Below, in pieces: positions 18,148 through 26,150 of a stretch of DNA of 64,000 bases; position 1 is the first letter of the stretch; each line of letters starts with the position of its first letter. The position numbers were made by a program, and so were the translations under genes. This DNA comes from Citrobacter sp. 18056 (GTDB lineage: Bacteria > Pseudomonadota > Gammaproteobacteria > Enterobacterales > Enterobacteriaceae), in assembly GCA_902706235.1 (NCBI GenBank), contig CACSJR010000007.1, forward strand, positions 1 to 64,000. The letters run 5' to 3'. The notes below the pieces were generated by a model that saw only the letters and a list, made by a program, of their open reading frames with translations, made no database searches and was not told where the DNA came from.

Positions 18148-18432
18148 TCAGCCGTGTAAATTACCGACGTAAACCCCTTGCTTCATCAGCGCCACTTTTC
18201 CCGTTTTATAAACAATCACCTGGTACAAACCGGCGCTGTAAACGGTGGCGCTGGACGTTTTCTCATCCAGCGCACACGGCTTGTCATCCAGATAGGCGAA
18301 ATAGCCATTATCCATGCGGAAACTGACGCCATACCCAGTGTAACTGTGCGGCGTATGTGTTGCCGCCTGGCAGAACAACGAGGTTCCAGCCAGCAGCAGA
18401 CCTGACACAACAGACTTCATGCTCATCATCAT
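18148..18432 (-). CDS. Small exported protein of unknown function
   Basis: 94 aa. An N-terminal signal peptide (MKSVVSGLLLAGTSLFC..., cleavage expected near residue 24) precedes a mature domain of about 70 residues containing a single mature Cys and several Tyr/Val-rich beta-like stretches (YQVIVYKTGKVALMKQGVYVG). I do not recognise the family. The Cys in the signal is not in a lipobox. It starts 68 bases downstream of the trimeric autotransporter on the same strand, so it may be co-transcribed and act with it, but that is inference. Confidence 0.65.
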   Translation of the reverse strand: MMMSMKSVVSGLLLAGTSLFCQAATHTPHSYTGYGVSFRMDNGYFAYLDDKPCALDEKTSSATVYSAGLYQVIVYKTGKVALMKQGVYVGNLHG

Positions 18433-18500
18433 TCACTCTCTTTATTTCCGTTCAGGACGGAATTTTATTTTTGTGGGGGTTTAGCCCCGATAGAAATGGA

Positions 18501-20126
18501 TTACCAACCGATTGACACGCCTGCGCCGTAGCCGACATTTTGTTGGGTGTCGTCTGACATGGTGGCTTTGACGATGACGCTTTGCGATACGCGTGCCGAC
18601 ATCCCTACCGCGACGGCGTTTTCGCCTTCGTAGCCACCCACGCCTGCGCCAATGGCAAAAGTTTGTCCCTGAATCACCTGCGGAATATTGGCCTGCGCCA
18701 TTGCCCCGGAAATCCCCGCTGAAGCCTCTTTTTTATTTTCATTGACTTCAGATTTGAGGTTGCTGAAATTGCTGTTCAGTTTATTAATTTGCCCGGTATT
18801 ACTTTCCGTCTGCGCTTGCGTGGCACGTACTTCGGAATGAACGGTATTGATGTTATTTCCGTTGGCATCAATATCACGACGGTTTTCAGTAATGGCCTTT
18901 TGGTTATTGCCGATGAATTTCTCATCCTGCTTTATTGTGTCGCTATTTTTTACGATCGCATCCTGATTCTGCTCGATACCTTTATGGTTGCGGTCAATCT
19001 CATGGCTGTTATCAGCAATATGGCCGCTGTTCACTGCAACCACTTCGCGGGTGCGCTGGATTTGCTCATGAGTCTGCTTAAGACCTTCCTGATTCTTTTC
19101 GATATCGTGTTCGTCCTGAATAATCGCTTTGCTATTTGCCGTCACGACTTCACGGGTGCGGTGAATAGCATCGTTGTTCTGTGCGATATGCTCGCTGTTC
19201 TCTGTCACCACTTCACGGGTTTTATCTATTTCAGCGTAGTTTTGCGCAATACCGTTCTGGTTTTTCTCAATGTCTTTTTCGGCGTGAGCAATCGCATCGC
19301 TGTTCGAGTTGACGACTTCACGGGTGCGGTGAATAGCATCCTGATTCTCGGCAACTTCACCTTCCGTTTTCACGATATCGTGATGGTTCTCTGCAATATC
19401 ATTATGGTTCTGCGTAATACCTGCCGCGTTCTGCGTGATGCCTTCGCTGTTCTTCACTACCGCTTCACCGGTGCGGTTAATGGCGTCCTGATTCTCGGCA
19501 ACTTCACTTTCCGTTTTCACGATATCGTGATGGTTCTCTGCAATATCATTATGGTTCTGCGTAATACCTGCCGCGTTCTGCGTGATGCCTTCGCTGTTTT
19601 TCACTACCGCTTCACCGGTGCGGTTAATGGCGTCCTGATTCTCGGCAACTTCACCTTCCGTTTTCACGATATCGTGATGGTTCTCTGCAATATCATTATG
19701 GTTCTGCGTAATACCTGCAACGTTCTGCGCAATTTGTTGGTTATCTTGATCAAGCGTGGTTTTTAACGGCGCAATCTGGTTATCCATATAGCTATGGGAA
19801 TCAGTATCTGAGACGTGGACAGGCGGCGCGATTGCCGGGGTAAGATTGACCATTGGCACGCTCTGGATTGTGCTGCGTGGGATCAGATCGAATGTCCAAT
19901 AATCGTTTGTCACGGGATTCCACGGCTTATTGTTCGACAGAAAATCATTAGCTTGCTCAAGCGTATTCGCGCTCATGACTAAATTGTAAACATCAGGGAC
20001 GGACTTTTGAATTTCAGGATGCAACGTAAAATAGGCATTGGCCGCATCAAGATCGGCACCCGTTAACGCATAGGCAGAAGGAACCAGAGCAGAGAAAATT
20101 AAGCACGCGGATATTGAGAATTTCAT
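18501..20126 (-). CDS. Trimeric autotransporter adhesin (YadA-like) with heptad repeats
   Basis: 541 aa. A signal peptide (about 1-20, ending SAYA) is followed by a roughly 100-residue N-terminal region of no recognised type, then a long stalk (about 125-440) of 7-residue units of the form xIxxNxx (DIAENHH, EVAENQD, AINRTGE, GITQNAA), as in trimeric coiled coils with Asn or Thr in core positions. Three units of 49 residues are tandemly repeated. The last 75 residues match the YadA anchor that forms the trimeric outer-membrane barrel (AIGAGVGGYEGENAVAVGMSARVS, ending GAGVSIGW). No YadA-type head repeats are visible. Probable surface adhesin. The upstream region is AT-rich. Confidence 0.9.
   Translation of the reverse strand: MKFSISACLIFSALVPSAYALTGADLDAANAYFTLHPEIQKSVPDVYNLVMSANTLEQANDFLSNNKPWNPVTNDYWTFDLIPRSTIQSVPMVNLTPAIAPPVHVSDTDSHSYMDNQIAPLKTTLDQDNQQIAQNVAGITQNHNDIAENHHDIVKTEGEVAENQDAINRTGEAVVKNSEGITQNAAGITQNHNDIAENHHDIVKTESEVAENQDAINRTGEAVVKNSEGITQNAAGITQNHNDIAENHHDIVKTEGEVAENQDAIHRTREVVNSNSDAIAHAEKDIEKNQNGIAQNYAEIDKTREVVTENSEHIAQNNDAIHRTREVVTANSKAIIQDEHDIEKNQEGLKQTHEQIQRTREVVAVNSGHIADNSHEIDRNHKGIEQNQDAIVKNSDTIKQDEKFIGNNQKAITENRRDIDANGNNINTVHSEVRATQAQTESNTGQINKLNSNFSNLKSEVNENKKEASAGISGAMAQANIPQVIQGQTFAIGAGVGGYEGENAVAVGMSARVSQSVIVKATMSDDTQQNVGYGAGVSIGW
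19362..19722. repeat. Tandem 147-bp direct repeats inside the autotransporter gene
   Basis: The sequence beginning TTCCGTTTTCACGATATCGT recurs at 19362, 19509 and 19656, exactly 147 bases apart, with very few mismatches. The third copy is cut after about 67 bases. Each full copy encodes seven 7-residue units. Such repeats can change in number by slippage or recombination. Confidence 0.9.
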
Positions 20127-20526
20127 TAAATTACCATCAGATCAATATTTAAAGGTCGAGGAAATATCAGTACAAATATCCCTGAGCTGAAACCTGGAAT
20201 GACACCTTACAAATAAAAATCCTTTTACCCTGGTGATATCCGGTGAAGTGGGAGTGATTTTAGAGGCACAGGAAAGTGTAAAAATTGATTTAAAATAATT
20301 TTTCAAAATGTTTCACATGAGAAAAATTTGAGTTGTAAACAATTCAGGAGGGTAACTGTTTACTATTGTTACAGCACAAATAGCTTAGACAGTAGGATTT
20401 GTAGGAAAGATGTGAAACAGGGTTTCATTTGAAAAAATCCCCACCGCCTTGTTCTCTGCCGCTTTAATCCCGGCCAACAGTTGACCAGACCCGGTATGTG
20501 ACCAACACTTTCAGGAGAATCTTCCT
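20127..20526. other. AT-rich intergenic stretch upstream of the autotransporter
   Basis: Four hundred bases without a supported gene. It should contain the autotransporter promoter (minus strand). No operator of a known type was seen. An ERIC repeat adjoins it on the right. Confidence 0.5.
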
Positions 20527-20653
20527 TATACCCAAAATAATTCGAGTCGCATCACGGCGGCAAGAGAATGAGTCCCGATGAGCTTAGTAAGCTAAGTGAT
20601 TCGGGCGAGTGAACGCAGCCAACAAAGATGCAGCTTGAAGTATGGCGGGTATA
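20527..20653. repeat. ERIC element (127 bp) upstream of wrbA
   Basis: It starts TATACCC and ends GGGTATA, has the conserved central palindrome (GAGTCCCGATGAGCTTA ... TAAGTGATTCGGG) and the flank CAGCTTGAAGTATG. This is the full-length enterobacterial repetitive intergenic consensus. It ends 27 bases before the wrbA start. A second copy lies at 57326-57454. Confidence 0.92.
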
Positions 20654-20680
20654 CACAGTGTCATTACGGAGAATAAGGCT

Positions 20681-21286
20681 ATGAGTGGAAACGCAAAAAT
20701 TCTGGTTCTTTTTTATTCCATGTATGGACACATCGAAACAATGGCGCAGGCTATTGCGGACGGTGCGAACCAGGTGGATGGCGTTGATGTAACGGTAAAA
20801 CGCGTGCCTGAAACGATGTCGGCGGAAGTTTTCGCGAAATCGGGCGGCAAAACACATACCGCCCCGGTGGCAACACCGCAGGAACTGGCGGATTACGACG
20901 CTATCATTTTCGGAACGCCTACCCGCTTCGGCAACATGGCCGGACAAATGCGCACTTTCCTCGATCAAACCGGTGGCCTGTGGGCATCTGGCGCATTATA
21001 CGGCAAACTTGCCAGCGTCTTTAGCTCCACTGGCACCGGCGGCGGTCAGGAGCAAACCATTACCTCGACATGGACTACCCTCGCCCACCACGGCATGGTC
21101 ATTGTGCCGATCGGCTATGGCGCGCAGGAATTATTTGATGTCTCTCAGGTACGCGGCGGTACGCCGTATGGCGCGACGACCATTGCAGGCGGGGATGGTT
21201 CGCGTCAGCCCAGCCAGGAAGAACTGGCGATTGCCCGCTATCAGGGACAACACGTTGCCAATCTGGCGCGCAAACTGAAAAGCTAA
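20681..21286 (+). CDS. wrbA: WrbA, NAD(P)H:quinone oxidoreductase
   Basis: 201 aa, against 198 in E. coli, with three extra residues at the N-terminus. It is a flavodoxin-like FMN enzyme that reduces quinones by two electrons. The FMN phosphate loop ([11 protein letters not shown]), the [14 protein letters not shown] block and the [11 protein letters not shown] block are all present. The ATG at 20681 has GGAG ahead of it; an in-frame ATG at 20642 lies inside the ERIC repeat and is rejected. yccJ follows 21 bases later and the two are likely co-transcribed. Confidence 0.95.
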   Translation: MSGNAKILVLFYSMYGHIETMAQAIADGANQVDGVDVTVKRVPETMSAEVFAKSGGKTHTAPVATPQELADYDAIIFGTPTRFGNMAGQMRTFLDQTGGLWASGALYGKLASVFSSTGTGGGQEQTITSTWTTLAHHGMVIVPIGYGAQELFDVSQVRGGTPYGATTIAGGDGSRQPSQEELAIARYQGQHVANLARKLKS

Positions 21287-21307
21287 ACGTCTGTCAGGAG
21301 GAATACT

Positions 21308-21535
21308 ATGCCAACACAGGAATCCAAAGCGCATCACGTAGGTGAATGGGCGAGCTTGCGAAACACCTCACCGGAAATCGCCGAGGCCATTTTCGAACTG
21401 GTTAAGTACGACGAAAAACTGGCTGAAAAAGTCTGGGAAGAAGGCAGCGATGAAGTGCTGGCGCTGGCCTTTAAGAAAACCGATAAGGATTCGCTGTTCT
21501 GGGGCGAACAAACCATCGAGCGTAAAAACGTCTGA
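21308..21535 (+). CDS. yccJ: YccJ, small conserved protein
   Basis: 75 aa, matching E. coli YccJ in length and position just after wrbA. It is acidic and soluble, with no signal peptide or membrane segment; the middle ([24 protein letters not shown]) looks helical. Function is unknown. CAGGAGGA lies before the ATG. It ends at a strong hairpin shared with agp. Confidence 0.92.
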   Translation: MPTQESKAHHVGEWASLRNTSPEIAEAIFELVKYDEKLAEKVWEEGSDEVLALAFKKTDKDSLFWGEQTIERKNV

Positions 21536-21541
21536 AACAGA

Positions 21542-21562
21542 CTCCCCCGCCAGGCGGGGGAG
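21542..21562. terminator. Bidirectional terminator between yccJ and agp
   Basis: CTCCCCCGC - CAG - GCGGGGGAG stem-loop between two convergent genes. The T-run is weak. Confidence 0.7.
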
Positions 21563-21570
21563 AATGCGTT

Positions 21571-22812
21571 TTACTTCGCCGCGTTATTCAGCACTTCATT
21601 GAACTTATCTACCGGGCAGTATCCGTCTGCATCTACCGGGCAACCTTTCAGCTCCAGCGTGACACGCTGTGGCGGCGCTTGCAGCGTCAGCACATCCGCA
21701 TTACGCAACTGCTGCGTACTCTGATACAGATATTCGATTTTCATGAGTTCGCGGTTACCGGCCGCGTCACGCCAGCGTTCAAACACAATTTTGCCGCCAA
21801 TCGGCGTGCGTTCGTACTGATCGTGGAGCGTATACGGTTTGAAATCCAGCGCCATTAACAGCGATGCGATATTCGAGTCATGCCCCACCAGCAGCGTCAC
21901 TTTTGGACCTTTTCCGGCGTTGGTGACCAGTGTTTTATCGATGTATTTCACCAGCGGCGCAGCCACATTGCGGGCCACTTCTGGCGAGGTAAACAGGCTG
22001 TCCTGATAGCCATTTTTCAGCTCTGACAGCACGCGCCACTGCTTGTCGGTTTCGATTTGTCCCCACGCCACCTGATCGGCCGGGAAACCTTCGTAATACT
22101 GAAGGGTGAAAGCATCAACCAGTGAGTTACCCACTTTCAGCGGTCCGTCGACACCAGGTTCTTTTTCAAATGGCGCGCTGAAGGTGTCTTTGCCATCGGT
22201 CAGGGAGCACACTTTCTTCTCTTTGCAGGACGGAGAGTTTTTGTAATCAACGAGCGTTTCCAGCAGCTTGTAGCTTTCGCCGAGGTTCATTTTCTGCCGC
22301 TCTTCGTCCATCGCCTTCACTGCCTGTTGGCTGAAGGCCGCTGACGAGTCGGTAATCACCGGGTTGAATGTCGGGTCCATGGTGCCCATTTTGTCCTGAT
22401 GATGGATCGGCACATCACAGCCAGGGAACGCACCGGTAATGAAGAACTGCGCGGTGGCGACGGTGCGTTGCAGGCTGTTGGCGTAGGCATACACCGTATC
22501 CGGCGACGGGCATTCACCGGTGGTCACCATCCCCTTTTCCGCCAACCATTCCCGCATGTAATGGCCCATATACACTTCGAGCACACCGCCTTTAGTCGTG
22601 AGCTGTCCGCCGGGTACATCCCACTCCGGCCATTTATTCGGCGTGGATTGTTCAAGAACGCTGCCATTATTGGCGAGCGGCGCACGCAGGTTGTGCCGGC
22701 TCATGATCAACACCTGCTGGAGCTGATACCCCTCCGGCGTCGTTTCTGCCTGGGCCGCAAAGCCCGCCATCATTGAGCCGATAACCGCCACGGCCAGTAC
22801 GCTTTTTCTCAT
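21571..22812 (-). CDS. agp: Agp, periplasmic glucose-1-phosphatase
   Basis: 413 aa, the E. coli length. It is a histidine acid phosphatase that releases glucose from glucose-1-phosphate in the periplasm. The signal peptide ends FAAQA (about residue 22). The catalytic motif is RHNLRAPL (the family RHGxRxP with Asn in place of Gly, as is normal for Agp), and the distal HD motif is GHDSNIASL. Several Cys pairs would form disulfides. Convergent with yccJ. Confidence 0.96.
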   Translation of the reverse strand: MRKSVLAVAVIGSMMAGFAAQAETTPEGYQLQQVLIMSRHNLRAPLANNGSVLEQSTPNKWPEWDVPGGQLTTKGGVLEVYMGHYMREWLAEKGMVTTGECPSPDTVYAYANSLQRTVATAQFFITGAFPGCDVPIHHQDKMGTMDPTFNPVITDSSAAFSQQAVKAMDEERQKMNLGESYKLLETLVDYKNSPSCKEKKVCSLTDGKDTFSAPFEKEPGVDGPLKVGNSLVDAFTLQYYEGFPADQVAWGQIETDKQWRVLSELKNGYQDSLFTSPEVARNVAAPLVKYIDKTLVTNAGKGPKVTLLVGHDSNIASLLMALDFKPYTLHDQYERTPIGGKIVFERWRDAAGNRELMKIEYLYQSTQQLRNADVLTLQAPPQRVTLELKGCPVDADGYCPVDKFNEVLNNAAK

Positions 22813-22959
22813 CCCTTTGTCCTCATGCGTTAATGAACTGAATCAAGTGTGACAGATTTATGACACTTTACCGGGAAGTGGGCCGCAAACTGGTGATTTT
22901 CTCTTCTCTTGTGGCCAAATGGTTTTATAATAAAACTTATCGCCCTATCTGGAGTTCAC

Positions 22960-23301
22960 GTGAAACGTACCCGCCTCGAAGAAAACTGCTGCCCTGTCGC
23001 CCGCTCGCTGGACATTATCGGCGACTGGTGGTCGTTGCTTATCGTTCGCGATGCCTTTCACGGCAAACGCCGCTTTAGTGAATTTCAGCGCAGTCTGGGG
23101 ATCGCCAGGAACATGCTCGCTGCTCGCCTTAAGCTGCTGGTGCAAGAAGGTATTCTCGAATTACGGCCCGCCTCAGATGGCAGCGCCTGGCAGGAGTACG
23201 TACTGTCAGACAAAGGTCGGGCGCTCCAGCCCGTGCTGGATTCGTTAGCCGAATGGGGTAATGCCTGGCTGCCGGTCGAACACGAGTTTCCTCAAAACTA
23301 A
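22960..23301 (+). CDS. HxlR-family transcriptional regulator
   Basis: 113 aa from a GTG start at 22960 with GGAG eight bases upstream; the frame extends upstream but the GTG gives the normal HxlR length. The N-terminus CCPVARSLDIIGDWWSLLIVRDAF is the HxlR hallmark, with a Cys that in some members senses electrophiles or oxidants. A winged helix follows (RRFSEFQRSLGIARNMLAARLKLL). The SDR gene follows after 95 bases that contain two palindromes, so this protein probably controls it and possibly itself. Confidence 0.9.
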   Translation: MKRTRLEENCCPVARSLDIIGDWWSLLIVRDAFHGKRRFSEFQRSLGIARNMLAARLKLLVQEGILELRPASDGSAWQEYVLSDKGRALQPVLDSLAEWGNAWLPVEHEFPQN

Positions 23302-23318
23302 AATAATCCTCGCCAATT

Positions 23319-23372
23319 GGTTGCATATTAAAACCATTTAAACCATGCTGAATTTGGTTTCATTTTGCAACC
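23319..23372. promoter_or_regulatory. Paired GGTT-N9-AACC palindromes, putative HxlR operator
   Basis: GGTTGCATATTAAAACC (23319-23335) and GGTTTCATTTTGCAACC (23356-23372) are inverted copies of each other (14 of 17 bases match on complementing) and each is itself a GGTT-N9-AACC dyad. They lie between the HxlR gene and the SDR gene. HxlR dimers bind dyads of about this size. Which promoter they overlap is not shown. Confidence 0.6.
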
Positions 23373-23396
23373 ATATTATTACGCTGAGGAACTTCC

Positions 23397-24191
23397 ATGA
23401 ACGCACAACGCCCTGTCGCCGTCGTTACCGGCGCTTCTTCCGGGATCGGCGCCATTTATGCCGATCGCCTTGCCGCTCGCGGTTACGATTTACTGCTGGT
23501 AGCCCGTCGGGAAGATCGACTCCAGTCACTCGCGCTGCGTCTGCAGCAACAATTCGCCATTGAGGTCTCGACCTTAAAAGCCGATCTCAGCCATGACGAC
23601 GGGATCCGCGAAGTAGAGCAGCGTCTGCGAAGCGACGCCCGCGTTGCGCTACTGGTGAATAATGCCGGATCGGCGCGGATGGGAGCATTTCTGTCGGTTG
23701 ATATCGATGAGCATGAAACCATTCATACATTGAACACCACGGCGTTGATGCGTCTGAGCTACGCGGCATTGGCGCGCTTTTCCGCGCAAAACAGCGGTAC
23801 TTTGATCAACATCGCGTCGGTCCTCGCCTTCCACGCCCTCGGTAGCAGTGCGGTCTACAGCGCGACCAAAGCCTGGGTGGTCAACTTCACACGTGGACTA
23901 CAGCAAGAATTTGTCGATAGTGCCGTACGCATTCAGGCGGTTTTGCCTGCGGCCACGGCGACGGAAATCTGGGATTTGTCAGGTGTTGCACCCGACACGT
24001 TACCGGAAGATTCGGTTATGAGTGCGGAGGATTTGGTCGATGCAGCACTTGCCGGGCTGGATAACGCCGAACAGGTCACACTGCCACCGGTGCATGACCT
24101 TACCTTGTGGGATGCTTACGAACACGCTCGTCTGGCGCTGTTCACCACCTCCAGAACGGGTGTGCCTGCCCCGCGCTATCAGAAGCGTTGA
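23397..24191 (+). CDS. Short-chain dehydrogenase/reductase (SDR)
   Basis: 264 aa classical SDR. The NAD(P)-binding motif TGASSGIG is at 11-18, NNAG at 88-91, and the catalytic triad is Ser141, Tyr154 and Lys158 (YSATK). The Arg pair at the end of the second strand (VARRED) suggests NADPH. Substrate is unknown; HxlR-SDR pairs in enterobacteria are often linked to reactive carbonyl or quinone stress, which would be inference here. Terminated by a strong hairpin directly after the stop. Confidence 0.9.
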   Translation: MNAQRPVAVVTGASSGIGAIYADRLAARGYDLLLVARREDRLQSLALRLQQQFAIEVSTLKADLSHDDGIREVEQRLRSDARVALLVNNAGSARMGAFLSVDIDEHETIHTLNTTALMRLSYAALARFSAQNSGTLINIASVLAFHALGSSAVYSATKAWVVNFTRGLQQEFVDSAVRIQAVLPAATATEIWDLSGVAPDTLPEDSVMSAEDLVDAALAGLDNAEQVTLPPVHDLTLWDAYEHARLALFTTSRTGVPAPRYQKR

Positions 24192-24229
24192 ATACCAGCA
24201 GGGTGGTCTTTCGCCACCCTGCTGGTATT
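24191..24229 (+). terminator. Strong hairpin after the SDR gene
   Basis: AATACCAGCAGGGTGG - TCTTT - CGCCACCCTGCTGGTATT forms a 17-base-pair stem that starts inside the SDR stop codon. There is no long T-run, so it may also protect mRNA ends or serve the convergent gene. Confidence 0.7.
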
Positions 24230-24235
24230 CCACCG

Positions 24236-24448
24236 TTATTCCGCAACAGGCAAGGCGGTCAGCGTGCAAATTGCCATATGTTTCCCGCCACGTCGGTCAG
24301 TAATCGTCACCGTGTCTCCGGCTTTTTTACCTTCACACGGTTTTACCATTGTGTCGGTAAAATGCTGACGCATCTGTTGTTGGCTGGTTGGCGCGGCTTG
24401 CACGGCCCCCGCCAGCATCAGTAACGTTAGGGTAACTGCCGATTTCAT
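24236..24448 (-). CDS. Small exported protein of unknown function
   Basis: 70 aa. The signal peptide MKSAVTLTLLMLAGAVQA is cleaved near residue 18, leaving about 52 residues with two Cys that may pair (KPCEGKK and AICTL). The segment GDTVTITDRRGGKHMAIC looks like a beta hairpin. I do not recognise a family. GGAGAGAAAG before the ATG is a good ribosome-binding site, which supports a real gene. Convergent with the SDR gene. Confidence 0.7.
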   Translation of the reverse strand: MKSAVTLTLLMLAGAVQAAPTSQQQMRQHFTDTMVKPCEGKKAGDTVTITDRRGGKHMAICTLTALPVAE

Positions 24449-24577
24449 CTTTCTCTCCGAACTTGACTCATTCTGGTGAACCTTAACATCCTGCTTTGCG
24501 GCTTACTGTAAATTCCATTTGCCGATTGTTACCTGGCTTGCTACGTTTTCAAAAGCTGAGTCCGAAATGCCCGATGA

Positions 24578-24874
24578 AATCAGCCGGTCCCGATATTAGC
24601 GGGCGCGGAAGAGGCCTGCTATATTCTTGTGCTGCGCAACGACGATTCAGATAACGCTTTTATCGTGCTGGCGGCGAAAGAAGTGGTCACTGGCGACACC
24701 AAAATCCTCGCGCTGGTCAATTCTGATAAAAACCTGAGTAAGATAAAACGCGTCCAGACGGATATCGTTTTTTCCCTGCAAACTCTCGCCAGTGAAATGC
24801 TGCTGCGCAAACTGAGCGGCGAAAATATGGATACCGATAACCTGATGGATTTACTCTTCCAGGACGGACATTAA
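24578..24874 (+). pseudogene. Remnant of a potassium channel RCK/TrkA-N domain protein
   Basis: Only the last ~98 codons remain, open from 24578 after an in-frame TGA at 24575. The segment AGAEEACYILVLRNDDSDNAF, then VLAAKE, KILALVNSDKN and KIKRVQTDIV, is the second half of an RCK (TrkA-N) domain like that of Kch-type voltage-gated channels, and the tail (NLMDLLFQDGH) looks like a native C-terminus. No membrane part or ligand-binding Gly motif precedes it within reach. A GTG at 24629 could start an 81-residue protein but has no clear ribosome-binding site. Most likely a deletion relic. Confidence 0.7.
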
Positions 24875-24947
24875 TACCTGACTGGCATCGCTGGCACGAA
24901 GACCTATGATTATAAAATCATTTGTGCACTCAACTGAGGAGAAGGTG

Positions 24948-25136
24948 ATGGGCTATTTCGAAATCAAAAAATCCGATAAGGATACGAAGGAACCGTATTA
25001 CTTTGTGCTGAAGGCCGGCAACCATGAGGTGATCGCCCGCAGCGAAATGTATTCCAGCAAAGCGGCGGCGCAAAAAGGCATTGCGTCAGTGCAGAAAAAC
25101 GGTGCCAGCACCGACGTGCGTGATAAAACTGAGTAA
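24948..25136 (+). CDS. DUF1508 (YegP-like) protein
   Basis: 62 aa. The sequence GYFEIKKS ... YYFVLKAGNHEVIARSEMYSSKAAAQKGIASVQKN is one complete DUF1508 unit, a small beta-beta-alpha fold of unknown function that often occurs in two copies (as in YegP); here there is one. The ATG at 24948 has GAGGAGAAGG just upstream and is preferred to an earlier ATG at 24906. A terminator follows. Confidence 0.88.
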   Translation: MGYFEIKKSDKDTKEPYYFVLKAGNHEVIARSEMYSSKAAAQKGIASVQKNGASTDVRDKTE

Positions 25137-25146
25137 ACCAAAAGCA

Positions 25147-25172
25147 AAAGCCCGCGATAAACGCGGGCTTTA
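25147..25172. terminator. Terminator between the DUF1508 gene and the 11-mer repeat gene
   Basis: AAAGCCCGCG - ATAAA - CGCGGGCTTT followed by ATTATTT, between convergent genes. Confidence 0.82.
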
Positions 25173-25195
25173 TTATTTATAACGGTTGAACCGTA

Positions 25196-25642
25196 TTATT
25201 CAGAGACGCTTTTCTTCACATCCTGGGCACCGGCTTTGGTTTTATCCCATGCCTTAGTGCTGCCTTCTTTTGTGGCATCCCATGCTTTTTGGCTGCCGTC
25301 TTTGGTTTTATCCCAGGCTTTCTGACTACCTTCTTTGGTGCCATTCCAGGCTTTTTCAGAACCCTGTTTGGTTTTATCCCAGGCCTTCTCGCTGCCTTCT
25401 TTGGTATTGTTCCAGGCTTTCTGACCATCCTGCTTCATCTTGTCAGTGGTTGAGCCGTCGCTTTCCGCTTTGCTCATTTGTTCCTGAGTACGATGTTCGG
25501 TCTGATGCAGTTTTTCTTTAGCTGTGTCGGCGCCAGTATGGGCGGCCTGAACGGTCTCATCTGTTGCATGCTGCATTTCGCCCTGGGCCATTGCACCGGT
25601 AGCGACAAACAGAAGGGACAAAGCGATTGCTGTCTTTTTCAT
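25196..25642 (-). CDS. Exported protein with 11-residue LEA-like repeats
   Basis: 148 aa. A signal peptide (about 1-19, ending GAMA) precedes a hydrophilic domain. From about residue 72 there are six to seven tandem 11-residue units of the form GS(E/Q)KAWDKTK(E/D), each with Trp, Lys and Asp/Glu in fixed places. This resembles the 11-mer pattern of group 3 late-embryogenesis-abundant proteins, which fold on drying or on membranes. The 33-bp DNA units (about 25215-25445) are near-identical. No family name is recognised. A role in desiccation, osmotic or envelope stress is only a guess from the repeats. Convergent with DUF1508. Confidence 0.75.
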   Translation of the reverse strand: MKKTAIALSLLFVATGAMAQGEMQHATDETVQAAHTGADTAKEKLHQTEHRTQEQMSKAESDGSTTDKMKQDGQKAWNNTKEGSEKAWDKTKQGSEKAWNGTKEGSQKAWDKTKDGSQKAWDATKEGSTKAWDKTKAGAQDVKKSVSE

Positions 25643-25729
25643 TTTAACTATTCCTTTTATCAGAGTCCGGCTATTACTCTATTTTTCAGGAACGATAACG
25701 ACAAGGCGATAAATCCTAATTGATTCAAG

Positions 25730-26036
25730 GGCGTTGTTGAATAAATCGGATTTAGATAAAAGCGCCTCCCGTCACTGACCTCCTCAGGCAATCCGCACAC
25801 TTTCCGGCATCCCTGTACGCGTCATTTTGTTTAAGGCACGGATCATGGCCTTAGCCTCACCAACCTGTCCATCGTAGTCACGCAGCGTCAGGCGAAAAAC
25901 GCGTTTGAGCATCAGTATGGTAGAAATAGCGAGCTCAGAATAAGGTTGAGGACGACCACGGGATATCGCTGCAGGATCAGGGGTGTGGTGATCTGATCCT
26001 GACTATGGCCAAAAGTTCGATTTATTCAACAAAGCC
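25730..26036 (-). mobile_element. Internally deleted IS903-like (IS5 family) element
   Basis: The left end GGCGTTGTTGAATAAATC and the right end GATTTATTCAACAAAGCC are inverted copies differing by one base and match the 18-bp ends of IS903/IS102. Inside, on the minus strand, transposase pieces remain: SRGRPQPYSELAIS and KRVFRLTLR joined directly to DYDGQVGEAKA, ending MPESVRIA. A full IS903 is about 1.05 kb, so about 750 bp are missing. The transposase start region is also damaged. No matching 9-bp target duplication is seen (left TGATTCAAG, right GGTGAATGG). It cannot move by itself but could be moved by a related transposase. Confidence 0.85.
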
Positions 26037-26150
26037 GGTGAATGGTATAAAGGCCCAGAAGGATTTTCTACATGAACGATCGTTGATTACCCTACTTACC
26101 TGTATCAATAGCAACGTAACTCACAACGCAGCTTATCCGGCACAACTGTC

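Noticed and set aside
18789-19766. Open frame of 325 codons on the plus strand with hydrophobic repeats
   Set aside because: It is the antisense reading of the repeated autotransporter stalk; its periodic hydrophobic pattern comes from the coding repeat.
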